From Solirubrobacteraceae bacterium (GTDB lineage: Bacteria > Actinomycetota > Thermoleophilia > Solirubrobacterales > Solirubrobacteraceae), in the NCBI GenBank assembly GCA_031177685.1, contig JAPSGI010000010.1, forward strand, positions 62,001 through 126,000: a DNA stretch of 64,000 bases. Direction: 5' to 3'. The notes under the pieces are model-generated. The model saw only the letters and a program-made list of their open reading frames with translations. It was not told the DNA's origin and did no database searches. The translations under genes and the position numbers were made by a program. Positions 55,854 to 64,000 of this stretch are shown here, one piece after another. How positions within the stretch are numbered: the stretch's first letter is position 1; each line of letters opens with the position of its first letter.

Positions 55854-57929
55854 ATGGCCGGCGGGAGGACATCGGGTCGGGCCGGCAGGCTGGCGACGCT
55901 GGGGGTCGCGGTCTGCACCGTCGTGGTGCTCGCGTTCGGCGCTGCGCCCGGCCATGCGGCGACGTACTACGTGAGTCCGAGCGGGTCGGACGCCAACGAC
56001 GGGACGCTGCCCACCCGCGCCTGGCGCAACGTCGGCAAGGTCAACCGCGCGGTCCTGCAAGCCGGCGACACCGTGCTCTTCCAGGGCAGCGCCACGTTCG
56101 CCGACGCCACGCTGATGCCGGACGAGTCCGGCACCGCGTCGCAGCCGATCGTCTTCGGCTCCTACGGGGCGGGCCGCGCGGTGCTGACCGGCGGCGTCTG
56201 GTTCGACGGGACGCACTACGTGACCTTCCGCTCGCTCGCGCTGCGGGGCGCGTCGTCGCAGGGGATCAACGCGACCGGCCATGGCATCTCGGTGCTCGAC
56301 TGCGACATCGCCGGGAGGAGCATCGGCATCAACGTCAAGGGATCGAGCTGGGTCATCGAGGGCAACCGGGTGGTCGAGACCGGCGACTCGGGGCTGATCA
56401 TGCAGGGCACCGGCCACGTGGTGCGCGCCAACCAGATCGAGGACACCGGGCTGGATGCGGCGATCCCCTACGGCAAGCACGGTATCTACCTGAAGTCGGC
56501 CGACACCCGGGTCGTGGGCAACCGGATCTCCGGGTTCGCGGCCAACGGCGTCTCGGCGCGGATGCACGACAGCGTGATCGAGGGCAACGTCATCGAGGAC
56601 GGGCCGATCGCCATCGCGTGGTTCCAGAACGACCCGGTCGCCGGGAGCAGCTCGTGGCGCTGGAACACGATCTCCAACACCACGTCCGCCGGGATCTACA
56701 TCTCGCCCAGCGACTCCGCAGGGCCGACGGTCGAGCGGTTCGCCATCGAGGGCAACACGCTGTCGCGGCGCTCCGGCGTGTTCATGAACCTGCGCAACCC
56801 GCCGGAGAACAACACGACGCGCGCCAACCTGTTCGTGGGCGGGACGCTGGACGAGATGTCCGCGGGGATCGGCGATCCGCTGCCCGAGCCGCCGCCGCCC
56901 CCGCCCCCGCCGGACGTTCTGGACGGCGGCAACCGTGGCCCGACCGCCGCCTTCGACTACGCGCCGGCGCAGCCGCAGGCGGGCCAGGCCGTGACGTTCA
57001 CCTCGCGCTCGGAGGACGCCGACGGGCGGATCGTCGCCGAGGCGTGGGATCTCGACGACGACGGGGCATTCGACGACGCGACGGGCGGGCAGGCCCAGCA
57101 CGCGTTCGCGAGCGCGGGCACCTACCGCGTCCGTCTGCAGGTGACCGACGACGACGGCGCGACCGCGACCGTGCACGACGACGTGGTCGTGAGCGCGGCC
57201 AGCTCCGGCGGCGGAGGCGGGGAAACCGGCGGCGGTGGAGAGACGGGCGGCGGTGAGACCGGCGGCGGGGAAACCGGCGGTGGTGGCGAGACCGGTGGCG
57301 AGACCGGCGGCGGTGAGACCGGCGGCGGCGGAGAAACCGGCGGCGAGACCGGCGGCGGGGAAACCGGCGGCGGCGACGGGGAAACCGGCGGCGGCGGCGG
57401 GGAAACCGGCGGCGGCGGCGGGGAAGCCGGCGGCGGCGGCGGGGAAGCCGGCGGCGGTGGCGAGACCAGCGGTGGTGATGAGACCGGTGGTGGCGAGACG
57501 GGTAGCGGCGCTGAGACGGGCGGCGGCAAGGGCGGCGCTGGCGGCCCCCGCTCCGCCGACGCGCCGGAGCGAACCGGCAGCGCTGGCGCCGGCAGCGGTT
57601 CACCGAAGCGCACCACGCGACTCGAGACGGCGGCCTTCTCCGTCCTCTCCGTCCGCGCGGTCCGCGGTGGCCGCGTCGCGATCCTGCTGTCCGTCCGCGA
57701 CCCCGGCCGGGTCGTCGCCACGCTCGCCGTGCGCGGCCGGCAGGTGGCGCGCGGCCGTGCGACCGCCACGGGTCCCGGCCGGGTCAGGATCCTCCTGCTC
57801 CCGACGGCGGCGGTTCGCCGCGCGCTGAACCGCCGCCTGCCCGTCCGGCTGGTCGCCCGGATCGCCTATCTGAGCGGCGGCCGCGTCGTGGCGCGCCGGT
57901 CGCTGCCGGTCGCGGCGCGCCTCCGCTGA
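55854..57929 (+). CDS. Secreted right-handed beta-helix protein with PKD domain and Gly/Glu/Thr repeat
   Basis: The 691-residue protein has a signal peptide (VCTVVVLAFGAAPGHA), then the start motif ATYYVSPSGSDANDGTLPTRAWRNVGKV typical of parallel beta-helix (pectate-lyase-like) proteins, and helix turns to about 345. A Pro-rich linker leads to a PKD domain (about 363-450; DLDDDGAFDDATG, YRVRLQVTDDDG). Residues about 452-560 are GGGET-type repeats, followed by a basic beta-rich C-terminal domain of about 110 residues. A polysaccharide lyase or adhesin is likely; no catalytic residues can be named. Confidence 0.82.
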   Translation: MAGGRTSGRAGRLATLGVAVCTVVVLAFGAAPGHAATYYVSPSGSDANDGTLPTRAWRNVGKVNRAVLQAGDTVLFQGSATFADATLMPDESGTASQPIVFGSYGAGRAVLTGGVWFDGTHYVTFRSLALRGASSQGINATGHGISVLDCDIAGRSIGINVKGSSWVIEGNRVVETGDSGLIMQGTGHVVRANQIEDTGLDAAIPYGKHGIYLKSADTRVVGNRISGFAANGVSARMHDSVIEGNVIEDGPIAIAWFQNDPVAGSSSWRWNTISNTTSAGIYISPSDSAGPTVERFAIEGNTLSRRSGVFMNLRNPPENNTTRANLFVGGTLDEMSAGIGDPLPEPPPPPPPPDVLDGGNRGPTAAFDYAPAQPQAGQAVTFTSRSEDADGRIVAEAWDLDDDGAFDDATGGQAQHAFASAGTYRVRLQVTDDDGATATVHDDVVVSAASSGGGGGETGGGGETGGGETGGGETGGGGETGGETGGGETGGGGETGGETGGGETGGGDGETGGGGGETGGGGGEAGGGGGEAGGGGETSGGDETGGGETGSGAETGGGKGGAGGPRSADAPERTGSAGAGSGSPKRTTRLETAAFSVLSVRAVRGGRVAILLSVRDPGRVVATLAVRGRQVARGRATATGPGRVRILLLPTAAVRRALNRRLPVRLVARIAYLSGGRVVARRSLPVAARLR
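57208..57540 (+). repeat. Tandem GGGET-coding repeat inside the beta-helix gene
   Basis: The DNA is a run of imperfect units of 15-18 bases, built from GGCGG, GAAACC/GAGACC and GGCGG, coding for GGGETGG-like steps. Repeat units drift to GGGEAGG toward the end. Such low-complexity linkers are prone to length change by slippage. Confidence 0.85.
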
Positions 57930-57981
57930 CCCTTCGGCGCCGACCGTTCCACGGAAGGAGCGGAGCCCACGGGGCCGTCCC

Positions 57982-58170
57982 TCAGCAGCCCATGGCGTCC
58001 CGGAGCGTTCGGCAGACCCGGGCCATCCGGGGAGCGGAGAGCGCGGTGACACGGCGGCGGAACATCGGGCGCGGAAGGGTGTGGAGGTTGTCGAAGTTGA
58101 CCACGCACTCGGTTGGCACGCCATCGTCGGCCGGTGTGAGCACCAGCTCCATCCGCGGCCGGTCGCCCAT
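57982..58170 (-). pseudogene. Remnant of a MazF-family toxin
   Basis: The last 45 or so codons read DDGVPTECVVNFDNLHTLPRP followed by a helix ending ARVCRTLRDAMGC, which is the C-terminal half of a MazF/PemK toxin. The N-terminal catalytic part with the GEVWW strand is missing; upstream codons are not MazF-like and the longer frame to 58401 runs antisense through the cupin gene. I therefore treat it as a decayed copy. No antitoxin gene is left upstream. Confidence 0.6.
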
Positions 58171-58257
58171 GGCGACCGGCGACCGGCGACCTGGGCACAC
58201 CAGGCGGTCAGGGCGATGCGTCGCGGCGCCCGTAGACGACCACGACATACTGGGACG

Positions 58258-58779
58258 GTGTCCGCCGACGCCGACCCGCTCGTGTGGCCCGACGGCTCGA
58301 TCTACAGGATCACGCATTCGAGCGCGGACACCGGCGGAGAGCTGCTTGAGATGGAGTGGGAACTTCCCGCCCACGGCTGGGCTCCCCAGCCCCACGTGCA
58401 CCCCCGACTGACCGAGGACTACCAGGTGCTCGAGGGCTCATTGGACGTCCTCGTCGGCGGCGAGTGGCGCACTCTGAGTGCAGGCGACGCCGCATCCGTG
58501 CCGCCGGGGACCGTTCATACGTTCCGAGTGGGAAGCAATCCCGTACGCGTTCGTAACGTGCACAGCCCGGCGCTCGACTTCGAGCCCTACGTCAGGAGGC
58601 TGTGCAGCGCTGCGAACCAGCGCGACCTGGGCGACCTGAGCGGTTTCCGCGCGCTTCTCTACATCGCCGTCCTCGTGCGCGAGTTCCCACTGCACTCACG
58701 AGCGCCGCGGCGGGTTGTGAACGCACTGGTGCCCGCGCTGGCAATCGTGGGCCGCCGGCTCGGGCTTCGGACCACTTGA
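58258..58779 (+). CDS. Cupin domain protein
   Basis: The 173-residue protein has a cupin core: QPHVHPRLTEDYQVLEGSLDVLVGG near 45-70 with His, His and Glu ligands, and VPPGTVHTFRVG near 83 with the second His. After the cupin, a helical C-terminal tail (about 105-173) ends in a hydrophobic segment near the membrane-like LVPALAIVG. Substrate unknown. The GTG start follows CATACT by 6 bases. Confidence 0.8.
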   Translation: MSADADPLVWPDGSIYRITHSSADTGGELLEMEWELPAHGWAPQPHVHPRLTEDYQVLEGSLDVLVGGEWRTLSAGDAASVPPGTVHTFRVGSNPVRVRNVHSPALDFEPYVRRLCSAANQRDLGDLSGFRALLYIAVLVREFPLHSRAPRRVVNALVPALAIVGRRLGLRTT

Positions 58780-58828
58780 CGATCCGCGGGCCAGTTGGCG
58801 CTCGCCGAGCGGCGAGCAATCATTGCCA

Positions 58829-59191
58829 TGGAGACGGTGGGAATCGAACCCACGTCCGCGGTCGCGTGAAAGGTGGCTTCTACGAGCGTAGCCGGCGCTC
58901 TGGTCTCGTCCCTCGGTTGCCGCGCCGGCGGGGTTCCGGGGGACCAGTCTCCTGAAGGTGTCCCCGGTTTGGCGGAGGCGGGCCGCGCCGGGTGAGCCTG
59001 CTGTCTGATCCCGGCGATCCACCCCGCAGGCGAAGGTGGGCCGAGACCTCGGGCTTAGCTAGTGACTAAGCGGCGAGGGCGTACTCGTGAGAGTCCGCAC
59101 TTATGTTTTCCCCGGGTGTTTTACGAGGCCTCCCGGGACCTCGGCTCGCGACCACCCCCACGGACAGACCACGTCGAAGCCTGTCGTCCCC
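58829..59191 (-). ncRNA. ssrA: tmRNA (one-piece)
   Basis: The 5' end GGGGACG (59191-59185) pairs with CGTCTCC (58836-58830) to form the acceptor stem, with one G-U pair and an A discriminator at 58829. The T-arm GTGGG-TTCGATT-CCCAC lies near the 3' end. The tag ORF is ADSHEYALAA followed by TAG (59098-59066). The CCA tail is not encoded: the genomic bases after the discriminator are TGG. tmRNA with SmpB rescues stalled ribosomes and marks the peptide for proteolysis. Confidence 0.95.
59066..59098 (-). other. tmRNA tag-peptide reading frame
   Basis: GCG at 59098-59096 is the probable resume codon, and the frame ends with TAG at 59068-59066. The encoded tag is ADSHEYALAA, whose YALAA end is the usual ClpXP degron. 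Confidence 0.9.
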
Positions 59192-59293
59192 GGGGGTGTA
59201 TGTCGACGTCCAGTCTAGCGCCGCCCCGCCCGGGCGCCCGGCGCGGGCTTAGGCGGCCTTCACGTTGCGCGGGAGACTCCCTCGGTGCGTCCG

Positions 59294-59494
59294 ATGCGAG
59301 CTTCCCGCCTACTCGCGACCCTCCTGACGATCCTGGGCGCCGGGCTGGTGTCCGGCTCGCTGGCGCAGGTCGCGGCCCTGGACGGGGACCTCGAGCGCGC
59401 AGCGCGCGAGCGCGACCCGATCGAGCGCGTCCGCTTCGTCTCGCAGCGCTGCCCCCATGAACGCGAAGCCCCGGCGGGATGGCGCGAGAGCTGA
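59294..59494 (+). CDS. Small secreted or membrane-anchored protein before a two-component system
   Basis: The 66-residue protein begins MRASRLLATLLTILGAGLV, which is a signal peptide or single membrane helix, followed by a short charged domain with one Cys (RFVSQRCPHERE). A GTG at 59285 is an alternative start. It ends 4 bases before the response regulator ATG, so it is probably the first gene of that operon. A small sensor-associated protein is possible; no family is recognised. Confidence 0.5.
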   Translation: MRASRLLATLLTILGAGLVSGSLAQVAALDGDLERAARERDPIERVRFVSQRCPHEREAPAGWRES

Positions 59495-59498
59495 GTCG

Positions 59499-60152
59499 AT
59501 GAGGGTCCTGGTCGCCGAGGACGAGCGACGGCTGGCCGACACGCTGGCGCGCGGGCTGCGCACCCAGGGCCTCGCCGTCGACGTGGCGCACGACGGCGAC
59601 GAGGCGCTCGGCAAGGCGCGCGTGTACCCCTACGACGTGGTGGTGTTGGACCGCGACATGCCGCGCGTGCACGGCGACGAGGTCTGCCGCGCGCTCAACG
59701 CCGAGCAGCCGCGCACCAAGGTCCTCATGCTCACCGCCGCCGCGTCGCTGGACGAGATGGTCGACGGCCTGGGCATCGGCGCCGACGACTACATGGGCAA
59801 GCCGTTCGTGTTCGCCGAGCTGGTCGCGCGCATCCAGGCGCTCGGCCGCCGCTCCGGCGACGCGCGCCCGGCGGTGCTGCGCCGCGCCGACCTCGTACTC
59901 GACCCCGGCGAGCGCACCGTCACGCGCGCCGGGCGCCCGGTCGCGCTCTCGCCCAAGGAGTTCGGCGTGCTCGAGGCGCTGCTGGCCGCCGAGCGCGCCG
60001 TGGTCAGCGCCGAGCAGCTGCTCGAGCGCGTGTGGGACGAGCACGCCGACCCCTTCACCAACAGCGTGCGCATGACGGTCGTGACGCTGCGCCGCAAGCT
60101 CGGCGACCCGCCCGTCGTGGAGACGGTGCGCGGCGCCGGGTACCGCATATGA
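59499..60152 (+). CDS. OmpR/PhoB-family response regulator
   Basis: The 217-residue protein has a receiver domain (about 1-115; VLVAEDERRLADTLARGL, phospho-acceptor Asp in VVVLDRDMPRVHGDE near 51, and GADDYMGKPF with Lys near 101) and a winged-helix output (about 125-217; LSPKEFGVLEALLA, TVVTLRRKLGD). The ATG at 59499 was chosen because the longer start runs into the preceding small gene. It overlaps the kinase gene by ATGA. Confidence 0.93.
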   Translation: MRVLVAEDERRLADTLARGLRTQGLAVDVAHDGDEALGKARVYPYDVVVLDRDMPRVHGDEVCRALNAEQPRTKVLMLTAAASLDEMVDGLGIGADDYMGKPFVFAELVARIQALGRRSGDARPAVLRRADLVLDPGERTVTRAGRPVALSPKEFGVLEALLAAERAVVSAEQLLERVWDEHADPFTNSVRMTVVTLRRKLGDPPVVETVRGAGYRI

Positions 60153-61246
60153 GGCTGCGGCTGACCGCGCTGTACGTCGCGCTGTTCGGCACCTCCGCCG
60201 CCCTGCTGCTGGCGGTCTCCTACTGGCTGATGGACCGCCACCTGCACCGCACGCTGCCGGGACCGCAGGCCGACGCCGCCGCGTCCGACGTCGCGCTGCA
60301 GTTCGCGCTCGCCTTCGCCGGGACCATGGTGCTCGCCGCGCTGGCCGGGTGGCTGCTGGCGGGGCGCGCCCTCGCGCCGCTGCTGCGCATGACCGAGACC
60401 GCGCGGCGCGTCTCCGGGGACCGGCTCGGCGAGCGCATGGCGCTGCAGGGCCCCGCCGACGAGGTGCGCCGCCTCGCCGAGACGGTGGACGACATGCTGG
60501 ACCGCCTGGAGGAGGCCTTCGAGGCGCAGCGGCGCTTCGTGGCCAATGCCAGCCACGAGCTGCGCACGCCGCTCACCGTGATCCGCACCGAGGCCGACGT
60601 GGCGCTGGCCGACGGCGCGGCCGACGCGGGACGCCTGCGCGAGATGGGACACGCCGTGATCGACGGGGTCGATCGCACCGAGGCCCTGCTCGACGGCCTC
60701 ATGACGCTCGCGCGCAGCCAGCGCGGGCTGCTGCACCGGGAGTCGCTGGACCTCGCGGACTGCGTACGCCCCGCCGTCTCGCAGGTCTCGCGTGAGGCGG
60801 GCGCGCGGTCGGTGGAGCTGCGCGTGGCCTGCGCCCCCGCGCCGGTGACCGGCGACCGCCGGCTGCTCGAGCGCCTGGCCGCCAACCTCCTGGAGAACGC
60901 CGTGCGCTACAACCGGCCCGGCGGGACCGTGTGGGTGCGCACGGAGGTCGAGGACGGCCGCTCCGTGCTGCAGGTGGAGAACACCGGTCCCCCGCTCGCG
61001 GAGACCGACGTCGGGCGGCTCGCCGAGCCGTTCGAGCGCCTCGGCCGCCACGCCGACGGGGGCGCGGGGCTCGGTCTCTCGATCGCCAGCTCGGTCGCGC
61101 GGGCGCACGAGGGCGAGCTGCGCCTGCAGGCGCGACCGGGCGGCGGGCTGGTGGCCCGCGCGGGCCTCGATGTGCCCGCGGCGGTGCGGACGCTCACACC
61201 GGTCGCGCGAACCAGCGCAGCGAGCCGGCGGCGCCGGCCAGCATGA
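60149..61246 (+). CDS. Sensor histidine kinase
   Basis: The 365-residue protein has two membrane helices (about 8-27 and 50-72), a HAMP domain, the H-box FVANASHELRTPLTVIRTEAD with His near 137, N-box NLLENAVRYN near 250 and G-boxes around GGAGLGLSIASSVARAHEG near 308. The periplasmic loop of only about 20 residues is too short for a large sensor domain. It phosphorylates the adjacent OmpR-type regulator. The last 53 bases overlap the convergent VWA gene. Confidence 0.93.
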   Translation: MRLRLTALYVALFGTSAALLLAVSYWLMDRHLHRTLPGPQADAAASDVALQFALAFAGTMVLAALAGWLLAGRALAPLLRMTETARRVSGDRLGERMALQGPADEVRRLAETVDDMLDRLEEAFEAQRRFVANASHELRTPLTVIRTEADVALADGAADAGRLREMGHAVIDGVDRTEALLDGLMTLARSQRGLLHRESLDLADCVRPAVSQVSREAGARSVELRVACAPAPVTGDRRLLERLAANLLENAVRYNRPGGTVWVRTEVEDGRSVLQVENTGPPLAETDVGRLAEPFERLGRHADGGAGLGLSIASSVARAHEGELRLQARPGGGLVARAGLDVPAAVRTLTPVARTSAASRRRRPA

Positions 61247-62138
61247 GCACCAGCGCGCCGGCGACCGCCGCGGCGGTCATCTCGCGCGACTCGTGGCGCG
61301 TCGCCACGCGCTCGGCCAGGTCGCGGTAGACCGCGTCGAGCTGGCCGGCGTCGTCCGCCGAGAAGGCACGCCCGCCCGAGACCTCCGCGATCCGTTCGAG
61401 CCCCGCGCGGTCGGGTGGGACCGGGACCAGGCGCTCACCCAGCTGGATGACGCCGCGCTCGGTGCCCAGGGCCACCGTGTAGACCGGGATCCCGAGCCTG
61501 CGCGCCTGCCGCGCCACGCCCACAGGATCGCGCCCGCGCGTCGGGCGCCCGTCGGAGAGCAGCACGATCGCGCCCGGCGTGCGGCGGACACCCGGGCGCG
61601 GCGGGCGGCGCAGCGTGCGCAGCGCCAGGTCGAGCGCGTCGCCCGTGGCCGTCGAGCCCTTCGCGCGCAGGAGGTCCAGGGCGCGGCGGACGGCCTCGCG
61701 ATCCTCGGTGGGCGGGCTGGCCAGCCGCGAGTGCGTGCTGAAGGCCACCACCCCCACGCGGATCCGGTCGGGCACGCCGTCCAGGAACTCCTCCCCCGCG
61801 TGGCGCGCCGCCTCCAGCCGCGTGGGCTCCACGTCGGTCGCGCGCATGGACGAGGACTCGTCGGTCACGAGCATCACGTTGGCCCGCTCGATCGGCACGG
61901 CGACGGTCACCTCGGGACGCGCCAGCGCGACCAGCAGCACGACCAGTGCGAGCCCGAACAGCACCATCGGCAAATGCCGCCGCCAGCCCGGCTGCGCTGG
62001 CGCCACCGCCGATCGCAGCGCCGGGGCCGCGAACGCCTCGGCGGCGCGCAGCCGCCGCGCGTGCGCGCGGGCGTACACGGCGGCGACCAGCGGCACGGCA
62101 AGCAGGCCGAGCAGGAACCACGGGGCGGCGAAGCTCAT
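61194..62138 (-). CDS. VWA-domain membrane protein (BatA-like)
   Basis: The 314-residue protein has hydrophobic helices near 5-22 and 56-76 and at the C-terminus, and between them a von Willebrand A domain with the MIDAS motif DESSSM near 93 and Thr in TATGD near 162. Such BatA-like proteins work with MoxR ATPases; a moxR gene lies close by at 63449 on the opposite strand. It overlaps the HtrA gene by 4 bases and the kinase gene by 53. Confidence 0.88.
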   Translation of the reverse strand: MSFAAPWFLLGLLAVPLVAAVYARAHARRLRAAEAFAAPALRSAVAPAQPGWRRHLPMVLFGLALVVLLVALARPEVTVAVPIERANVMLVTDESSSMRATDVEPTRLEAARHAGEEFLDGVPDRIRVGVVAFSTHSRLASPPTEDREAVRRALDLLRAKGSTATGDALDLALRTLRRPPRPGVRRTPGAIVLLSDGRPTRGRDPVGVARQARRLGIPVYTVALGTERGVIQLGERLVPVPPDRAGLERIAEVSGGRAFSADDAGQLDAVYRDLAERVATRHESREMTAAAVAGALVLMLAGAAGSLRWFARPV

Positions 62139-63337
62139 GGCGAGGCGGCCCGCTCGGGACGCGAGCCGAGCGTCACCTCGAGCGTCACGCGGCGACCGTC
62201 GCGCAGCACCTGCACGCGTACCCGCGAGCCCGGCTTGCGGTCGGCGATCGCGCCGGCGACGTCCGCGGGCGTGCGGACGCGCTCGCCGCCGACCGAGACG
62301 ACCACGTCGCCGGGCTGCACGCCGGCGTCGTCGGCGGGCCCGCCCGCGGGCACGTCGGCGACCAGCGCGCCGTCGCCCGTGGGGTTCTCGGTCGTGCTCA
62401 CGCCGAGGTAGGCGCGGCGCACGCGCCCGTCGCGGCGCAGCTTCGGGACCACCTCGCGGACCGTGTTCGACGGCACGGCGAAGCCGACGCCGACGTTGCC
62501 CTGCGCCCCCGCCGTGGCGATCTGCGAGTTGACGCCGATCACCTGGGCGCCGGCGTTGAGCAGCGGCCCGCCCGAGTTGCCCGGGTTGATCGGAGCGTCG
62601 GTCTGGATCACCTCGTCGATCGAGAAGCCGTTGGGCGCCTGGATCTCACGACCCGTGCTGGAGACGATCCCCGCCGTGGCCGTGCGGTCGAGCCCGAACG
62701 GGCTGCCGATCGCCACCGCGAGCTCGCCCACGCGCACGCGGTCGGAGTCGGCCAGAGGCAGGGCGTGCAGGCGCCCGGTCTTGCGGGGATCGACCCGCAC
62801 GACCGCCAGGTCGGAGGACGCGTCGGTCCCCACGACCTCGCCCTCCACGCGGCGCCCGCGCTCGCCGAAGCGCACCTCGACGCGGTCGGCGTCCGCGATG
62901 ACGTGCGCGTTGGTGACGATCGTGCCGTCCGCGTCGATGACGAAGCCCGTGCCCGACGCGGTGCGCCCGCCGTGCGGCACGCGCACCGACACGACGGCGC
63001 GGCTGGCCGCGCGGTAGACCGCGCTCACGCGCGCGTCCTTGCCCCCTCCCGCGCCGGCGGCGAGCGGCGGCGCCGCGGGCAGCGCCGGCGGATCGTCGCC
63101 CTCGGCCCCGCCGACCACGCCGAGCACCACCAGCAGCGCGGCGACGGCCGCGGCGGCCACCAGGCCCGTGGCCGCCGGGACGCGCCATCCGACCCAGCGC
63201 GGCGGCGGGGGCGGCGGGGGCGGCGGATCCTCCGGGGGCGGCGCCGGCGGGCCCTCGGGCAGCCGCGGTCCCAGCCACTCGTGGCCGGGCGAGTCCTGAG
63301 GATCGCTCCACAGTGGCTTGCGGCGCGGGGGCGTCAT
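62135..63337 (-). CDS. HtrA/DegP-like serine protease with PDZ domain
   Basis: The 400-residue protein has a Pro-rich cytoplasmic N-terminus (to about 45), one membrane helix (LVAAAAVAALLVVLGVVGG near 58-76), a trypsin-like domain with His in TNAHVIAD near 143, Asp in SSDLAVVRVD near 175 and Ser in NPGNSGGPLL near 252, and a C-terminal PDZ domain with GVQPGDVVVSV. It degrades misfolded or specific envelope proteins. TAGCTT lies 8 bases before the ATG, suggesting a leaderless transcript. A perfect palindrome lies in the divergent region. Confidence 0.92.
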   Translation of the reverse strand: MTPPRRKPLWSDPQDSPGHEWLGPRLPEGPPAPPPEDPPPPPPPPPRWVGWRVPAATGLVAAAAVAALLVVLGVVGGAEGDDPPALPAAPPLAAGAGGGKDARVSAVYRAASRAVVSVRVPHGGRTASGTGFVIDADGTIVTNAHVIADADRVEVRFGERGRRVEGEVVGTDASSDLAVVRVDPRKTGRLHALPLADSDRVRVGELAVAIGSPFGLDRTATAGIVSSTGREIQAPNGFSIDEVIQTDAPINPGNSGGPLLNAGAQVIGVNSQIATAGAQGNVGVGFAVPSNTVREVVPKLRRDGRVRRAYLGVSTTENPTGDGALVADVPAGGPADDAGVQPGDVVVSVGGERVRTPADVAGAIADRKPGSRVRVQVLRDGRRVTLEVTLGSRPERAASP

Positions 63338-63370
63338 GCCGGTCGAAGCTACGCATATCCACGTCAACTC

Positions 63371-63388
63371 CGGATAAGCGGGCTTATC
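63371..63388. promoter_or_regulatory. Perfect 8-2-8 palindrome between htrA-like and moxR-like genes
   Basis: GGATAAGC-GG-GCTTATCC (63371-63388) is a perfect inverted repeat in the 111-base divergent region. It is a plausible operator for a dimeric regulator controlling both sides. Confidence 0.5.
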
Positions 63389-63448
63389 CCCCGCTGACAT
63401 CCCGGCCTCTAGCCTCGGGACCTTCCTTCGACCTGCACAGGAGATGCG

Positions 63449-64000
<552 letters not shown>

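Noticed and set aside
57208-57540. Possible CRISPR-like or satellite array
   Set aside because: The units are in frame, code for GGGET steps within one protein and have no spacer structure.
58836-58870. Possible tRNA from the T-arm-like sequence
   Set aside because: The T-arm and acceptor stem belong to the tmRNA; no anticodon arm is present.

Overview
The window is very GC-rich bacterial DNA with strong G/C bias at third codon positions, genes packed on both strands, many GTG/TTG starts and a permuted-free, one-piece tmRNA. Gene content (SigB/SigF-type sigma factor with its phosphatase, STAS and ATP-binding partners, LigD, UdgX, a Vms1/eRF1-like factor, mycobacterial-type AcrA1 reductase, CsbD, DUF892, DUF6766) points to an actinomycete. 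A soil Thermoleophilia/Solirubrobacterales-like organism is my best inference; I could not test the taxonomy.

Layout. 1-3438: end of a crotonase, a two-domain fatty acyl reductase and an orphan NMT1-type binding lipoprotein. 3435-5413: DUF3891 gene and a RES/Xre-type toxin-antitoxin pair. 5442-8799: Ppx/GppA phosphatase with an HD hydrolase, divergent from an ABC-2 exporter. 8802-12700: acetyltransferase, phosphoesterase, anti-sigma-type ATPase, Crp/Fnr regulator, fatty-acid hydroxylase, micro-ORF. 12697-18882: Rieske-FAD and CrtI-like oxidoreductases, SRPBCC, cupin, SDR, epoxide-hydrolase-like protein, DUF1360. 18885-31825: a stress block with the Vms1-like factor, LigD, SigB-type sigma, CsbD, topoisomerase IB, DUF892 protein, PP2C phosphatase, STAS protein, DUF6766 and small proteins. 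31885-44618: phosphoesterase, HxlR, crotonase, CBS protein, UdgX, YihY, RpoD-like sigma, a GGDEF/HD-GYP protein, RNase D, TetR, esterase. 44605-55778: small enzymes, a MEDS/HATPase sensor, NTF2-like genes, an ArsR-SRPBCC fusion, CopG/VapC and RHH/MazF modules, two arrestin-like proteins, a DUF1326 pair and a PIG-V-like membrane protein. 55854-64000: a secreted beta-helix protein, a MazF remnant, a cupin protein, tmRNA, a two-component system, a VWA protein, HtrA protease and the start of a MoxR ATPase.

Three patterns tie the window together. First, a promoter-like sequence G(T/C)TN - 14 to 17 nt - GGGTA(G/A/T), matching the Streptomyces SigB / mycobacterial SigF type, stands just before many of the stress-type genes, and the window also encodes a matching sigma factor and candidate partner-switching proteins. 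Second, many genes have a -10-like hexamer (TANNNT or GATACT) only 6-10 nt before the start codon, which predicts leaderless mRNAs. Third, seven convergent gene pairs overlap by exactly four bases, CTAG, so that each TAG stop codon lies inside the other; two of the seven partners are small ORFs that would otherwise be easy to miss.

No IS element, prophage, CRISPR array, rRNA or tRNA was recognised. No stretch above 300 bases lacks a gene; the longest gaps are 47407-47641 (two hairpins), 23758-23958 (sigma-factor leader), 54435-54593 and 20025-20154.
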